Shown here: positions 19,243 to 27,704 of the stretch, one piece after another
Position numbering within the stretch: the stretch's first letter is position 1
How the letters are laid out: each line of letters starts with the position of its first letter
DNA from: Paraburkholderia sp. HP33-1
GTDB lineage: Bacteria; Pseudomonadota; Gammaproteobacteria; Burkholderiales; Burkholderiaceae
Assembly (NCBI RefSeq): GCF_021390595.1
Contig: NZ_JAJEJR010000002.1
Location: 930,001 to 994,000 of the forward strand
Length of the DNA stretch: 64,000 nt
Reading direction: 5' to 3'
Translations under genes and position numbers: made by a program
The notes under the pieces: model-generated
Databases searched by the model: none
What the model was told of the DNA's origin: nothing
What the model saw: the letters and a program-made list of their open reading frames with translations, nothing else

Positions 19243-19959
19243 ATGAGCACGCTACCACCCACTGCCGAACCTTCCGCGTCCGCGCACGCGATGGTCGTCG
19301 AGACGCGCGATGCGGCAGGGCAACTGGTGAGCCGCACGCCGATGCTCGACGGCGTAGCGCACGGACAGGTGGTCATGTACGGCGCGGGCGCCGTACCCGT
19401 CCTGGAGGCGCACTACGAGCACGGTGCGTTGTCGGGCGTGGCGCGCACTTTCGAGGCAACTGGCGCGCTTCTTCTGGAGGCCAACTACGTGGCGGGGCAG
19501 CTTCACGGCGCGATGACGACGTGGGAGGACGGCCGCGTCGCCTTGCGCCAGCACTACGCGCACGGGGTGCTGCACGGGACGTCCGTGTCGTATGCGCTGT
19601 CGGGACTGGCGACCTCGCGGTTCACCTACGAGGCCGGCAAGCTGACAGGCGAAGCATTGCATCTGCACGACGGGGTCGTCGTTCGACGCGCGCCTTACAG
19701 CAAAGGGGTGCTCGAAGGAGAGACGCGCGACTACACGGGCGACGGCAAGCTCGTGCAGACCTCACCCTACAAGGGCGGCCTGCTGCACGGCACGTTGCGG
19801 CGCTACGGTGCCGACGGCCGTGTGAGCGAGGAGCGCGCCTACGAGAGCGGCAAGCCGCTTGGCGCAGCCCGCAAGGTGGCCGCGCCCCCGCCGCAGCAAG
19901 ACCCGGCGACGGGCGGACAGCGCCTCGCCAGGCAGCTTGAAAAATGGGTGAAGGGCTGA
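19243..19959 (+). CDS. MORN-type repeat protein of the VgrG group
   Basis: 238 aa made of about seven ~23-residue repeats with the pattern G-x-x-H/x-G-x-x-x-x-Y/W-x-x-x-G (for example GVAHGQVVMYGAGAV, GQLHGAMTTWEDGRV, GGLLHGTLRRYGADG), as in MORN_2/YwqK proteins. No signal peptide or enzyme motif. It lies between vgrG and the PAAR-like gene with gaps of 8 bp and 1 bp, so it is probably an adaptor, chaperone or immunity-like protein for spike loading. That role is inferred from position only. Confidence 0.75.
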   Translation: MSTLPPTAEPSASAHAMVVETRDAAGQLVSRTPMLDGVAHGQVVMYGAGAVPVLEAHYEHGALSGVARTFEATGALLLEANYVAGQLHGAMTTWEDGRVALRQHYAHGVLHGTSVSYALSGLATSRFTYEAGKLTGEALHLHDGVVVRRAPYSKGVLEGETRDYTGDGKLVQTSPYKGGLLHGTLRRYGADGRVSEERAYESGKPLGAARKVAAPPPQQDPATGGQRLARQLEKWVKG

Positions 19960-19960
19960 C

Positions 19961-20347
19961 ATGAGCTTTCTGGTAACGACCGGATCGACGATGCAGTGCA
20001 CTTTCGGCGCCGCGCCCGCGGTATTGAACGTGCTGCCCACCAACCGCGTCCTCGCGGGTACGCCCGCCGCAACGATCATGGATCACATGCCGATGGTCAA
20101 CGTGCCGCCGTTCGGCGTCTGCTCGTGCGTCGCGAATCCGATGGTGGCGGCGGCGACGGCAGCGGCGCTCGGCGTCCTGACGCCGATGCCCTGCGTGCCG
20201 ATGACGATGGCGCCGTGGCTGCCGGGCTCGCCGACGGTCCTGATCGGCGCGATGCCGGCCTTGCAGAACGCTTCGAAGCTGATGTGCGCATGGGGCGGGG
20301 TCATCTCGATCCTGGCGCCGGCGCAGTTCACCACTATGGTTTCCTGA
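19961..20347 (+). CDS. PAAR-like (DUF4280) spike-tip protein
   Basis: 128 aa. It begins MSFLVTTGSTMQCTFGAAP and has regularly placed Pro and Cys residues (PPFGVCSCVANPM, PMPCVPMTMAPWLPGSP), as in DUF4280 proteins, a PAAR-like group thought to cap VgrG. No C-terminal toxin domain is attached. It is placed directly after the MORN gene in the spike group. Confidence 0.8.
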   Translation: MSFLVTTGSTMQCTFGAAPAVLNVLPTNRVLAGTPAATIMDHMPMVNVPPFGVCSCVANPMVAAATAAALGVLTPMPCVPMTMAPWLPGSPTVLIGAMPALQNASKLMCAWGGVISILAPAQFTTMVS

Positions 20348-20359
20348 GGAATATCCGTC

Positions 20360-20539
20360 ATGCAATACGTTTTTTCGATGACCGCGCGCATGGTGACCAT
20401 CGTGCTTGGCTGCGCGATGGCGCTGTGCGTACTGCTGTTCCTGCTCGGGATCGAGATCGGCGTGCGCTACGTGGCGCCTGCGAAGGCGCCCGCGGTGCTG
20501 CCTGCGTCACAGCCGGCGCCGGTTTCCTCAACCAATTGA
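20360..20539 (+). CDS. Small single-pass membrane protein (59 aa)
   Basis: ATG 20360 gives 59 residues: a strongly hydrophobic helix at about 11-35 (VTIVLGCAMALCVLLFLLG) and a Pro/Ala-rich tail ending PAPVSSTN. The upstream GAGGA supports the start. Not recognised. It starts 12 nt after the PAAR-like stop and 20 nt before the solute-binding protein gene, so it is probably translated as part of the operon. Confidence 0.6.
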   Translation: MQYVFSMTARMVTIVLGCAMALCVLLFLLGIEIGVRYVAPAKAPAVLPASQPAPVSSTN

Positions 20540-20559
20540 AATTGAAACTGCCATCTGAC

Positions 20560-21504
20560 ATGCTCCTCGCGTTTTCAACTCCTGTTTCCGCGCATACGCT
20601 GCGCAGCGCATGGCGCAGGCTGGCCGCGCTGCTCGGCGGCGCGATCATCCTGCTGGCAGGCGTGCCGGCGTTCGCGGTGACCCAGGCCGCCCCGGCCGCG
20701 GCGAGCGCACCTATCGCAAGCGCACCGTTGGCCACTTCGACGGGCCTCATGCAGATGCCCGACGGCCGGCTTCTCGCCCCCGAGTTTGCGCGCATCGCGA
20801 GCCGGGGCGAACTCGTCGTCGCAGTGATGGGTGTCGACCAGCCTCCATTCTTCGAAGAGCACGACGGCCAGTTGAGCGGCGTCGACATCGATATCGCCAG
20901 GGAAATCGCGGCAAAGCTCGGCGTCAAGGTGCGCTTCAACCGCGATGCGAAAACCTACGACGGCGTCGTGAATCTGCTCGCGAGCGGGCAGGCCGATCTG
21001 GCGATCAGCAAGCTCTCGCGAACGCTGTCGCGGGCTCAGGTGATCAGCTTCAGCGTGCCGTATATCCGGCTGCATCGTGCGCTGCTGCTGAACCGCGTGA
21101 AGTTCGCGATGCTCGCGCACGGCCGCGAGGTGCCCGACGTCATCCGCGCCTACGACGGCACGCTCGGCGTGGTCCGGAATTCGTCGTATGCCACCTACGT
21201 CGAGAGCAACTTCCCGCAGGCGAAGGTGGTGCCCTATCCGAGCTGGGAGGCTTTGCTCAAGGCGCTCGATGCCGGGGACGTGCCGGCGGCCTATCGTGAC
21301 GAATTCGAAGTCAAGCACGTGCTCAAGCGTGACCCGACCGCTTCGCTGCGGCTACGCGTCGTGACCCTGGAGGACCTCGACGACCCGATCGCGATCGGCG
21401 TGAACGTCGGCGCGCCGACCTTGCTCGCCTTCGTCAATCAGTTTCTCGCCGAACGCAGCCAAAAGATCGATGTAACGACCTTGCTACAGGCTTCAAACAA
21501 CTAA
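20560..21504 (+). CDS. Periplasmic solute-binding protein (SBP_bac_3 type)
   Basis: 314 aa. An N-terminal signal peptide (hydrophobic LAALLGGAIILLAGVPAFA) is followed by an amino-acid-type binding domain: ELVVAVMGVDQPPFFEEHDGQLSGVDIDIAREIAAKLGV in outline, then LLASGQADLAISKLSRTLSRA. This fold usually binds polar amino acids. No ABC permease or ATPase is adjacent; instead two symporter-like proteins and a racemase follow. It lies inside T6SS-1 between the spike group and tssJ. An amino acid ligand, perhaps Asp or Glu, is inferred. Confidence 0.85.
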   Translation: MLLAFSTPVSAHTLRSAWRRLAALLGGAIILLAGVPAFAVTQAAPAAASAPIASAPLATSTGLMQMPDGRLLAPEFARIASRGELVVAVMGVDQPPFFEEHDGQLSGVDIDIAREIAAKLGVKVRFNRDAKTYDGVVNLLASGQADLAISKLSRTLSRAQVISFSVPYIRLHRALLLNRVKFAMLAHGREVPDVIRAYDGTLGVVRNSSYATYVESNFPQAKVVPYPSWEALLKALDAGDVPAAYRDEFEVKHVLKRDPTASLRLRVVTLEDLDDPIAIGVNVGAPTLLAFVNQFLAERSQKIDVTTLLQASNN

Positions 21505-21527
21505 TCGGAACAGTCGGGGAAGCAACA

Positions 21528-22802
21528 ATGAATTCCAGCAGGATCTATGCGTGGGCCGTGAACCCGTGGGTGGTGATCGGCAGTCTCGCGCTCGGGGGGG
21601 TATTCGGTCTGCTGTTGCCCGAGATGGCGCAGAGATTAACCGTGATCGGCGACATCTACGTCAATCTGCTGAAGATGACCACGCTGCCGTTCATGGTCTC
21701 GGCCGTGATCTTCAGCCTGCAACGCCTGTTCCGCGAAGGCGGCACGGCGCGCTTGATGCTGCGCGTCGTGATGGTGTTTCTCGGCGCCTCGGCGACGGTC
21801 GCCTTCGTCGGTGCGCTGGTGCTGCTCGTCTTGCGCCCGGGCATCGATCTGCCGAGCTCGACCATGCAGACGTTCGGGCTGATGGTCGGCCACGATTCGA
21901 CTTCGAACGAAGTGGTGATGAATCTCTACGGCACGGACACGGTCGAGAAAGGCGTGAGCCTGGTCGACGTGCTGACGAGTCTTGTGCCGACCAACATCTT
22001 CGCCGCGCTCGCCAACGGCGATGCGTTGAAAGCTCTCGTATTCGCACTGCTGTTCGGGCTCGCAGTCGGCCGGGTGCCGGAGCGGATTTCCGTCGGCCTG
22101 AGCCAGGCGTTGGAGACGATCTATCACGCCTGCCAGAAGCTGATGCACTGGCTCAGCTATCCCTTGCCCCTGATCCTGTTCTGCATGAGCGCGGCGCAGC
22201 TCGGCAAATCGGGCATGGGGCCGCTGCACGCGATGCTGCAATTCGTCATTGCTTTCTTCGTTGCCTCCGTCGTGCTGCTGTCGCTGGCGGCTGTCGTCAT
22301 CTGGAAACGTTCGGGCCGGCCGCTCGGCGCGACGCTCACGGCGCTGCGCGTGCCTTTCGCGCTTGCGCTCGCGACGCGCAACAGCGCCGCATGCATGCCG
22401 AGCATGATCGAAAGCATGGTCGAGCGGCTGGGCTTTCCGCGCGCCAGGGTCGAGCTGATGGTGCCGCTGACCATCTCGTTGCTGCGCATTGGTCCGATGG
22501 TCTACTACGTGTGCGCCACGTTTTTCATTGCCCAGTTGTACGGCCATTCGCTCGGTGTCGTCGAGGTTTGCACCGTGCTGTTCGCATCGGTGCTCGCCGG
22601 ATTCGCTTCCGCAGGCATGACCGGGCTCGTCACGGTTTCGCTGATCGGCATGACCTGCGCCTATCTGAGTCTGCCCTTCGAAGCGGCTTTCATCCTGTTC
22701 CTCGCGGTCGATCCGCTGTGCGACATGTTGCGCACGCTGATCCTCGTCATCGGCAATACAGCGGCGGTGTCGGTGATCTGTCCGCGTCCGCTCAAGATCT
22801 AG
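21528..22802 (+). CDS. Divergent dicarboxylate/amino acid:cation symporter-family protein 1
   Basis: 424 aa with about eight membrane helices and two hairpin regions, matching the SDF (DAACS) family. Key residues differ: where the family has the sodium-site motif NMDGT in TM7, this protein has LRIGP (319-323); the TM8 segment reads VDPLCDMLRTLILVIGN, keeping Asp and Arg but replacing the family Asn and last Asp. The hairpin-1 serine-rich stretch is TRNSAACMP. It may bind substrate without normal sodium coupling. Followed after 9 bp by the racemase gene. Confidence 0.85.
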   Translation: MNSSRIYAWAVNPWVVIGSLALGGVFGLLLPEMAQRLTVIGDIYVNLLKMTTLPFMVSAVIFSLQRLFREGGTARLMLRVVMVFLGASATVAFVGALVLLVLRPGIDLPSSTMQTFGLMVGHDSTSNEVVMNLYGTDTVEKGVSLVDVLTSLVPTNIFAALANGDALKALVFALLFGLAVGRVPERISVGLSQALETIYHACQKLMHWLSYPLPLILFCMSAAQLGKSGMGPLHAMLQFVIAFFVASVVLLSLAAVVIWKRSGRPLGATLTALRVPFALALATRNSAACMPSMIESMVERLGFPRARVELMVPLTISLLRIGPMVYYVCATFFIAQLYGHSLGVVEVCTVLFASVLAGFASAGMTGLVTVSLIGMTCAYLSLPFEAAFILFLAVDPLCDMLRTLILVIGNTAAVSVICPRPLKI

Positions 22803-22811
22803 GAGAACGGC

Positions 22812-23522
22812 ATGGCACTGATCGGCATTCTGGGCGGCATGGGACCGCTTGCGACCGTCGACTTCATGGAGCGGGTCATCCAGTTGACGAGCGCCATGGG
22901 GGCACTGCGCGACCAGCAGCATCTGCCGCTGCTCGTGGCCAATCTGCCGCATATCCCCGATCGTTCGAACGCGCTGCTCGGGACCGGCGAAGACCCGCTG
23001 CCGGCGCTGCTCGACGGTATCGACATGCTCAACCGGAACGGCGTCGAACTGATCGCCGTGCCGTGCAATTCGGCGCACTACTGGTACGACGCGATGCATG
23101 CGCGCAGCAGTGCGCCGATTCTGCATATCGCCGAAACCTGTGTTGCCGCCGTGCCGCCGGGCACGCGCTGCGTCGCTGTGCTCGCGACGGGCGGCACGCT
23201 TCACTCGGGGCTCTACCAGCGCATCCTCGCCGCGCACGACATCGTTCCCGTGGCGCCGGACGAAGGCACCCAGCAGCGCCTCGACACCTGCATCCATGCG
23301 GTGAAGGCGGGCGATCTCATCGGCTCCGCGGAACATCTCTCGGCGGCATTGCACGATCTTGCCGCGCGCGGCGCCGAGGCCGCCGTCATGGGCTGCACGG
23401 AAATTCCGCTGGCGGCGCGCCACCTGAAGGCGCCGCCCATGACGCTCGTGGACAGCACGCTCGAACTGGCGCGCGCGACGGTGTCATACGGTCTTTCCCG
23501 TGGCTGGAACGCACACCGATGA
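22812..23522 (+). CDS. Aspartate/glutamate racemase family protein
   Basis: 236 aa. It begins MALIGILGGMGPLATVDF, typical of Asp/Glu/hydantoin racemases, and has both catalytic cysteines in context: VPCNSAHYW and MGCTEIPLA. The reaction is expected to interconvert L- and D-Asp or Glu in the cytoplasm. It sits between two symporter-like genes and overlaps the second by ATGA. It suggests the module handles a D-amino acid, but the substrate cannot be read from the sequence. Confidence 0.88.
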   Translation: MALIGILGGMGPLATVDFMERVIQLTSAMGALRDQQHLPLLVANLPHIPDRSNALLGTGEDPLPALLDGIDMLNRNGVELIAVPCNSAHYWYDAMHARSSAPILHIAETCVAAVPPGTRCVAVLATGGTLHSGLYQRILAAHDIVPVAPDEGTQQRLDTCIHAVKAGDLIGSAEHLSAALHDLAARGAEAAVMGCTEIPLAARHLKAPPMTLVDSTLELARATVSYGLSRGWNAHR

Positions 23523-24937
23523 AGGCACTGAAGCGTCTTTCGAACAGCACCCTCGGGCTGCTCCTGTTCCTCGGGCTGGGCATCGTGGCGGGCACGTTGG
23601 TGCGCCCGGCGGGCGTGGCCGCCTACGTCGTGGGGCAGATCTACCTTGCCCTCGTCAACATGGCTGCCGTGCCGCTGCTGGTCGTGGCGATGTTCTTCGG
23701 GCTGCGGCAACTGATGGCGCTGGCGCAACCCGAACTGCGGATCGGCTCGATGCTGTCGCTGGCGCTCGCGCTGGTCGCGCTGTGCGCGGTGTGCGGCGCG
23801 CTGGTGGGTTTCTCCGCGGCCCCGGGCGCCCATCTTGCGGACGGCGCGCGCGCCCAGTTGGGACAGGTGGTGTTGAGCAGTTCGAGCGATGCGGAAGACC
23901 TGCGCATGCCGCTGCTCGGCGCATCGGGGTCTGGCCGGACGCTGTCCGCGATCTCGTTGCGCGACGTGGCCCCCGACAACTTTTATCGCGTCCTCGCCGA
24001 CGGCCGCGGGCTCGGCATCCTGACCTGCACGATCCTGTTCGGCATGGCGTTCGCCGCGCTGTCGAGCGCTCAGACCCGGCTGTTGAACAGCGTGTTCGAG
24101 AGTATCTACCGGACCTTCGAGACGATCATCGAGCATGCGAATCTGCTGCTGCCCGTGCTCGTGTTCGGCAGCGCCGCGCATGTGGCGGAACAAACGAGCG
24201 GGGCGACGCTCGGCGCAATGAGCGGGTTTCTGCTGTGGTTCGTGCTCTGCGCATTGATGCTGTCCTGCGTGGCGATCGCGGCCATCGCGGCGCGCGCGGG
24301 CGTGCCGCTCGCACGCGCGATGACCCTGTTGAAAGCACCTATGCTCGTCGGCCTGACATCGGGCAGCGCGACGGCGCCGATTCCGCACACGATCGAGGCC
24401 ATGAGCACACGGCTCGGCTTCAGCCGCGGCGTGGCGGAACTGGTGGTGCCGTTCGGCGCCGTGTTCGTGCGCGCCGGCTCCGCGCTCTATTTCGCGCTGG
24501 CGACCGTGTTCGTGGCGAATCTCTATGGCCGGCCGCTGGACGCAGGCGACATCGCCATGGTCGCGGCGGCATCGACGTTCGCGGCATTCGTTTCGGCAGG
24601 GCAGAGCGGTGTGGCAGGAGTCGGCTACGCGGGCATCGTGCTGTCGACTCTGCAACTGCCCGTCGAGGCGGCCGGCGTGCTGTTCGTGGCGATCGACCTG
24701 ATCTGCGAAGGGCCGCGCAACCTGCTCAGCTTGCTCTCGGTCTGCACTGTGGTGGCACTCGTTTCCGCGGGACTGCCCACGGAGCGCGTCTCGGCGCCGG
24801 AGGCGCAGGCCGCGCCGGGCCCGGATGCGGTGTTGCGCTTTGCGTTCAACCGCATGCAACTGGCACTGGCAACGGGCTGCGTCGTGACGGTGGGGTTGCT
24901 GATCGTACTGATGGGTATTGGAGTAGGCGCGAAATGA
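23519..24937 (+). CDS. Divergent dicarboxylate/amino acid:cation symporter-family protein 2
   Basis: 472 aa from ATG 23519, overlapping the racemase stop (ATGA). SDF-like membrane topology, distantly similar to protein 1. The TM7 motif NMDGT is replaced by VRAGS (317-321), again with Arg at the second position; the TM8 segment reads IDLICEGPRNLLSLLSVC, so the family Asn and final Asp are missing. An extra ~45-residue tail ends in a further hydrophobic helix. Its stop overlaps the upstream tssJ start option at 24934. Confidence 0.83.
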   Translation: MKALKRLSNSTLGLLLFLGLGIVAGTLVRPAGVAAYVVGQIYLALVNMAAVPLLVVAMFFGLRQLMALAQPELRIGSMLSLALALVALCAVCGALVGFSAAPGAHLADGARAQLGQVVLSSSSDAEDLRMPLLGASGSGRTLSAISLRDVAPDNFYRVLADGRGLGILTCTILFGMAFAALSSAQTRLLNSVFESIYRTFETIIEHANLLLPVLVFGSAAHVAEQTSGATLGAMSGFLLWFVLCALMLSCVAIAAIAARAGVPLARAMTLLKAPMLVGLTSGSATAPIPHTIEAMSTRLGFSRGVAELVVPFGAVFVRAGSALYFALATVFVANLYGRPLDAGDIAMVAAASTFAAFVSAGQSGVAGVGYAGIVLSTLQLPVEAAGVLFVAIDLICEGPRNLLSLLSVCTVVALVSAGLPTERVSAPEAQAAPGPDAVLRFAFNRMQLALATGCVVTVGLLIVLMGIGVGAK

Positions 24938-24996
24938 CGAATTGCCGACACGCATTGAATCACGCGGCCGGTGCGCCGGTCAGGGGCCGCACGGGC

Positions 24997-25482
24997 ATGG
25001 CGGACATCGCGCGCAAGCTCGCGGCCTGGTGCCTGAGCGCCTGTATTGCAACGGTCCTGGCGGGATGCGCGATGCCGTCCATCTTGACCTTCAAGGGCGA
25101 CAAGGTGAAGTGGGACGCGTTGACCTTCAGCGCCAGCGACGACGTGAACAACAACAGCCCTGTCGCCGTCGACGTCGTGTTCGTCACCGACGACGCGATG
25201 CTTGCGCGAATCGCGGAACTGCCCGCGTCGAAATGGTTTGCCGGACGCGCCGATCTCGTCAGCGCGTATCCGAAGAGCATCCAATATCGGAGCTGGGAAT
25301 TCGTGCCCGGCCAGCTTCGCGATGTTCCCGGCGACACCTTCGATCGTCCGCGCGTGGCAGCGGCCTTCATCTTTGCCAACTATGCGAGTCCCGGCGCGCA
25401 CCGCGTGCGGATCGAACAGTTCAGCGGCCGGCTTGCCGTGCAGCTCGACGACAACACTTTTTCAGTTTCGGCTGTGAAATGA
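24997..25482 (+). CDS. tssJ: T6SS-1 outer-membrane lipoprotein TssJ (divergent)
   Basis: 161 aa from ATG 24997; an in-frame ATG at 24934 overlapping the previous stop (ATGA) is an alternative. A short signal peptide ends in the lipobox LAGC (Cys24), followed by a ~135-residue beta-rich domain (KVKWDALTFSASDDVNNNSPVAVDVVFV), as in TssJ, which anchors TssM to the outer membrane. It is next to tssK, tssL and tssM, which supports the call, although sequence match to classic TssJ is weak. Confidence 0.78.
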   Translation: MADIARKLAAWCLSACIATVLAGCAMPSILTFKGDKVKWDALTFSASDDVNNNSPVAVDVVFVTDDAMLARIAELPASKWFAGRADLVSAYPKSIQYRSWEFVPGQLRDVPGDTFDRPRVAAAFIFANYASPGAHRVRIEQFSGRLAVQLDDNTFSVSAVK

Positions 25483-25560
25483 ACCTATATCAGCATCTTA
25501 TCGATCCCTGCACTTGCGCCGCGTTGCCGCGTGCGTCCTTATCTCCGCGGAGCAACGGCC

Positions 25561-26892
25561 ATGAGTGAGGGCGTCCAACCGGTTGTCGACCGCGTCGAAT
25601 GGTTCGAGGGCATGCTGCTTGCCCCGCAGCATTTCCAGTTGATGAATGCGCGCGTCGATTCGCTCGTCGCCTGGCAGACGCTGGCCGCGGCACCGTTTAG
25701 CTGGGGCGTGCGCCGCCTCGTCTTCGACCAGGGGCTGCTGCCTGCCGGCGTGCTGCGCGTGCTGGCGCTCGACGCGATCATGCCCGACGGCACGGCCGTA
25801 TCGTATTCGGCGGAGTCGAGCCAGCACGGGCGGCTCGAGTTGTCGCTCGAGCCGTTCGCGGAGCAGCTGGCGAACGGGCCGATCGATTTCTATCTGACGC
25901 TCCCCGTCGCCGCATCGATGCGTCACGACAGCGAGATACGCCGCTTCCGTTCGACGGCCGGCGCGCCGGTCGCCGACGAAGTGTCGCAGGCGCCGCTCGC
26001 CGATATCCCGCGCCTCATTCCCGAGCTTGCGCTCGCAGCGGGGGAATTGCCGTCGGCGATGCATGTCTCGCTGCGGCTCGGCTCGGTGTACCGGGACAAC
26101 GAGGTGGTGCGGCTGGGCGAGCGCTTGCCGCCGCTGCTCGAAATCGCCCGTGACAATCCGCTATGGACGGCCGTTTCCGTAATGCTCGGGCAATTGCGCG
26201 GCAAGGCGGCATTCGTCGCCAGGCAGACCACGATTCCGTCGTCGAAAATCGAAGACCGGCTCACGCAACTCGAACTGAAGGACCGGCTGCGCAGCCTGCT
26301 TACCGCGCTGCCGCTTGCCGAAGCCGTGCTGCGCACCCCGCATCTGCATCCGCTCGCGCTGTACCTGGCGCTCGCCTCGCTGAGCGGCTCGCTGAGCATG
26401 CTGATGCCCGCCGGTCTCGCGCCCGTGCCGCCCGACTACGACCATGCCGATCCCCTCGCCGTATTCACGCCGCTGCTGCGGGCGCTGCGCGATGCGATCT
26501 CCGAGGTGAGCGAAGGTTACCGCGAGCGCAAATTCGAATTCCGCCACGGCGCGTTCGAGATCGCCCTGCAGCCGGACTGGGTGGGCGAGCGGCTGGTGGT
26601 CGGGCTGCGGGGGCAGTCGGACCGCGACCTGCGGGCGTGGATGGAGGGTGCGACCGCCGGTTCGCAATCGGTCTATCCGTCGCTGCGCAACCGCCGGGTG
26701 CTCGGGGCGCAGCGGCGAGTCGTCGACCACGCGGAGGAACTGGGCCTGCGCTCCGGGTCAGGTTATCTGCTGTTCGAGATCGACGCCGACTCCGTGCTCG
26801 TGCGCGCAAGCGAGACGCTCGTGATCGGCAATCTGAACGAGAGTGCGAGTGTGCAGCGGCCGCAGGAAATGCTGCTGTTCGTGAAGGGCTGA
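25561..26892 (+). CDS. tssK: T6SS-1 baseplate-membrane adaptor TssK
   Basis: 443 aa from ATG 25561 with GGAGC upstream. It has the TssK N-terminus VDRVEWFEGMLLAPQHFQ and the central SSKIEDRLTQLELKDRLRSL-like helices, and ends NESASVQRPQEMLLFVKG. TssK trimers link TssF-TssG wedges to TssL and TssM. It starts 78 bp after tssJ. Confidence 0.95.
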   Translation: MSEGVQPVVDRVEWFEGMLLAPQHFQLMNARVDSLVAWQTLAAAPFSWGVRRLVFDQGLLPAGVLRVLALDAIMPDGTAVSYSAESSQHGRLELSLEPFAEQLANGPIDFYLTLPVAASMRHDSEIRRFRSTAGAPVADEVSQAPLADIPRLIPELALAAGELPSAMHVSLRLGSVYRDNEVVRLGERLPPLLEIARDNPLWTAVSVMLGQLRGKAAFVARQTTIPSSKIEDRLTQLELKDRLRSLLTALPLAEAVLRTPHLHPLALYLALASLSGSLSMLMPAGLAPVPPDYDHADPLAVFTPLLRALRDAISEVSEGYRERKFEFRHGAFEIALQPDWVGERLVVGLRGQSDRDLRAWMEGATAGSQSVYPSLRNRRVLGAQRRVVDHAEELGLRSGSGYLLFEIDADSVLVRASETLVIGNLNESASVQRPQEMLLFVKG

Positions 26893-26914
26893 TCACCAAT
26901 GAAAACGACCTGAC

Positions 26915-27667
26915 ATGGCACGCAACGCATTTGAACTTGAAGAGAACGACATCGTCATGGTGCAGTTTCGCCTCTTTGTCGATGAACTGGTGAGAGCCCA
27001 ACGGCGCTTTTCCGAGGAGCCCGACGCGACGCCGGAACTCGCGGCGCAGCGGGTCAGCCGCCATCTGCTGAATCTGCTGGAAATCCAGACCTTGCAGTCC
27101 CGCCGCGACAGCACGCGCTTCGATATCGAGAACCTCGCCGACGCACGCTATCTGAAAGCGGTGCTCGCCGACGAGCTGCTGCTCAATACGCCGTGGATCG
27201 GCCGCGAATGCTGGACGGGCTACCTGCTCGAATCGACGCTGTATCGAACGAACGTCGCCGGCGACCTCGTGTTTCGCAAGATCGAACAGCTACTGTCGGA
27301 TCGAGAGCCGTCGCGCCGCGACATTGCACGGCTGTTTCTGTTCGCGCTCGCGATGGGGTTTCAGGGGCGCTTTCGCGGCGTGGACGCCGGCGCGCAGTTG
27401 CGTAGCTTGCGCGAGGAGCTCTACGAATTCATCTATCAGCGGCGCGCCGACCTGGGCGGGCGCGACCGCCTGCTGGCGCAAGCCGCTTACGCCAATACGA
27501 TCTCGCACATCGCGCCGCGCAAGCTGCGCGCGGTGAGCCGCTGGACCGTGATGGCCCTGCTCGCGGCTGTTGCGCTGCTCGCAGTTTCGGAGCTGCTGTG
27601 GCTTTGGCAGTCGTGGCCGGTGCGCCAGGCGCTGCACGGCGACATGGTGGAAAGGGTGAGCTCATGA
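26915..27667 (+). CDS. tssL: T6SS-1 inner-membrane protein TssL (DotU-like)
   Basis: 250 aa. The cytoplasmic helical domain has the DotU signs ADELLLNTPWIGRECW and REELYEFIYQRR, followed by a single C-terminal membrane helix (about 210-231). There is no peptidoglycan-binding OmpA extension. It works with TssM and TssJ in the membrane complex. Confidence 0.94.
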   Translation: MARNAFELEENDIVMVQFRLFVDELVRAQRRFSEEPDATPELAAQRVSRHLLNLLEIQTLQSRRDSTRFDIENLADARYLKAVLADELLLNTPWIGRECWTGYLLESTLYRTNVAGDLVFRKIEQLLSDREPSRRDIARLFLFALAMGFQGRFRGVDAGAQLRSLREELYEFIYQRRADLGGRDRLLAQAAYANTISHIAPRKLRAVSRWTVMALLAAVALLAVSELLWLWQSWPVRQALHGDMVERVSS

Positions 27668-27704
27668 GCCCGATACGCAAATTGAAATTCGCCGGAGTCC
27701 GCGC

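Noticed and set aside
21551..23518. Long plus-strand frame upstream of the second symporter-like gene
   Set aside because: It runs out of frame through symporter 1 and the racemase; only the part from 23519 shows family similarity.
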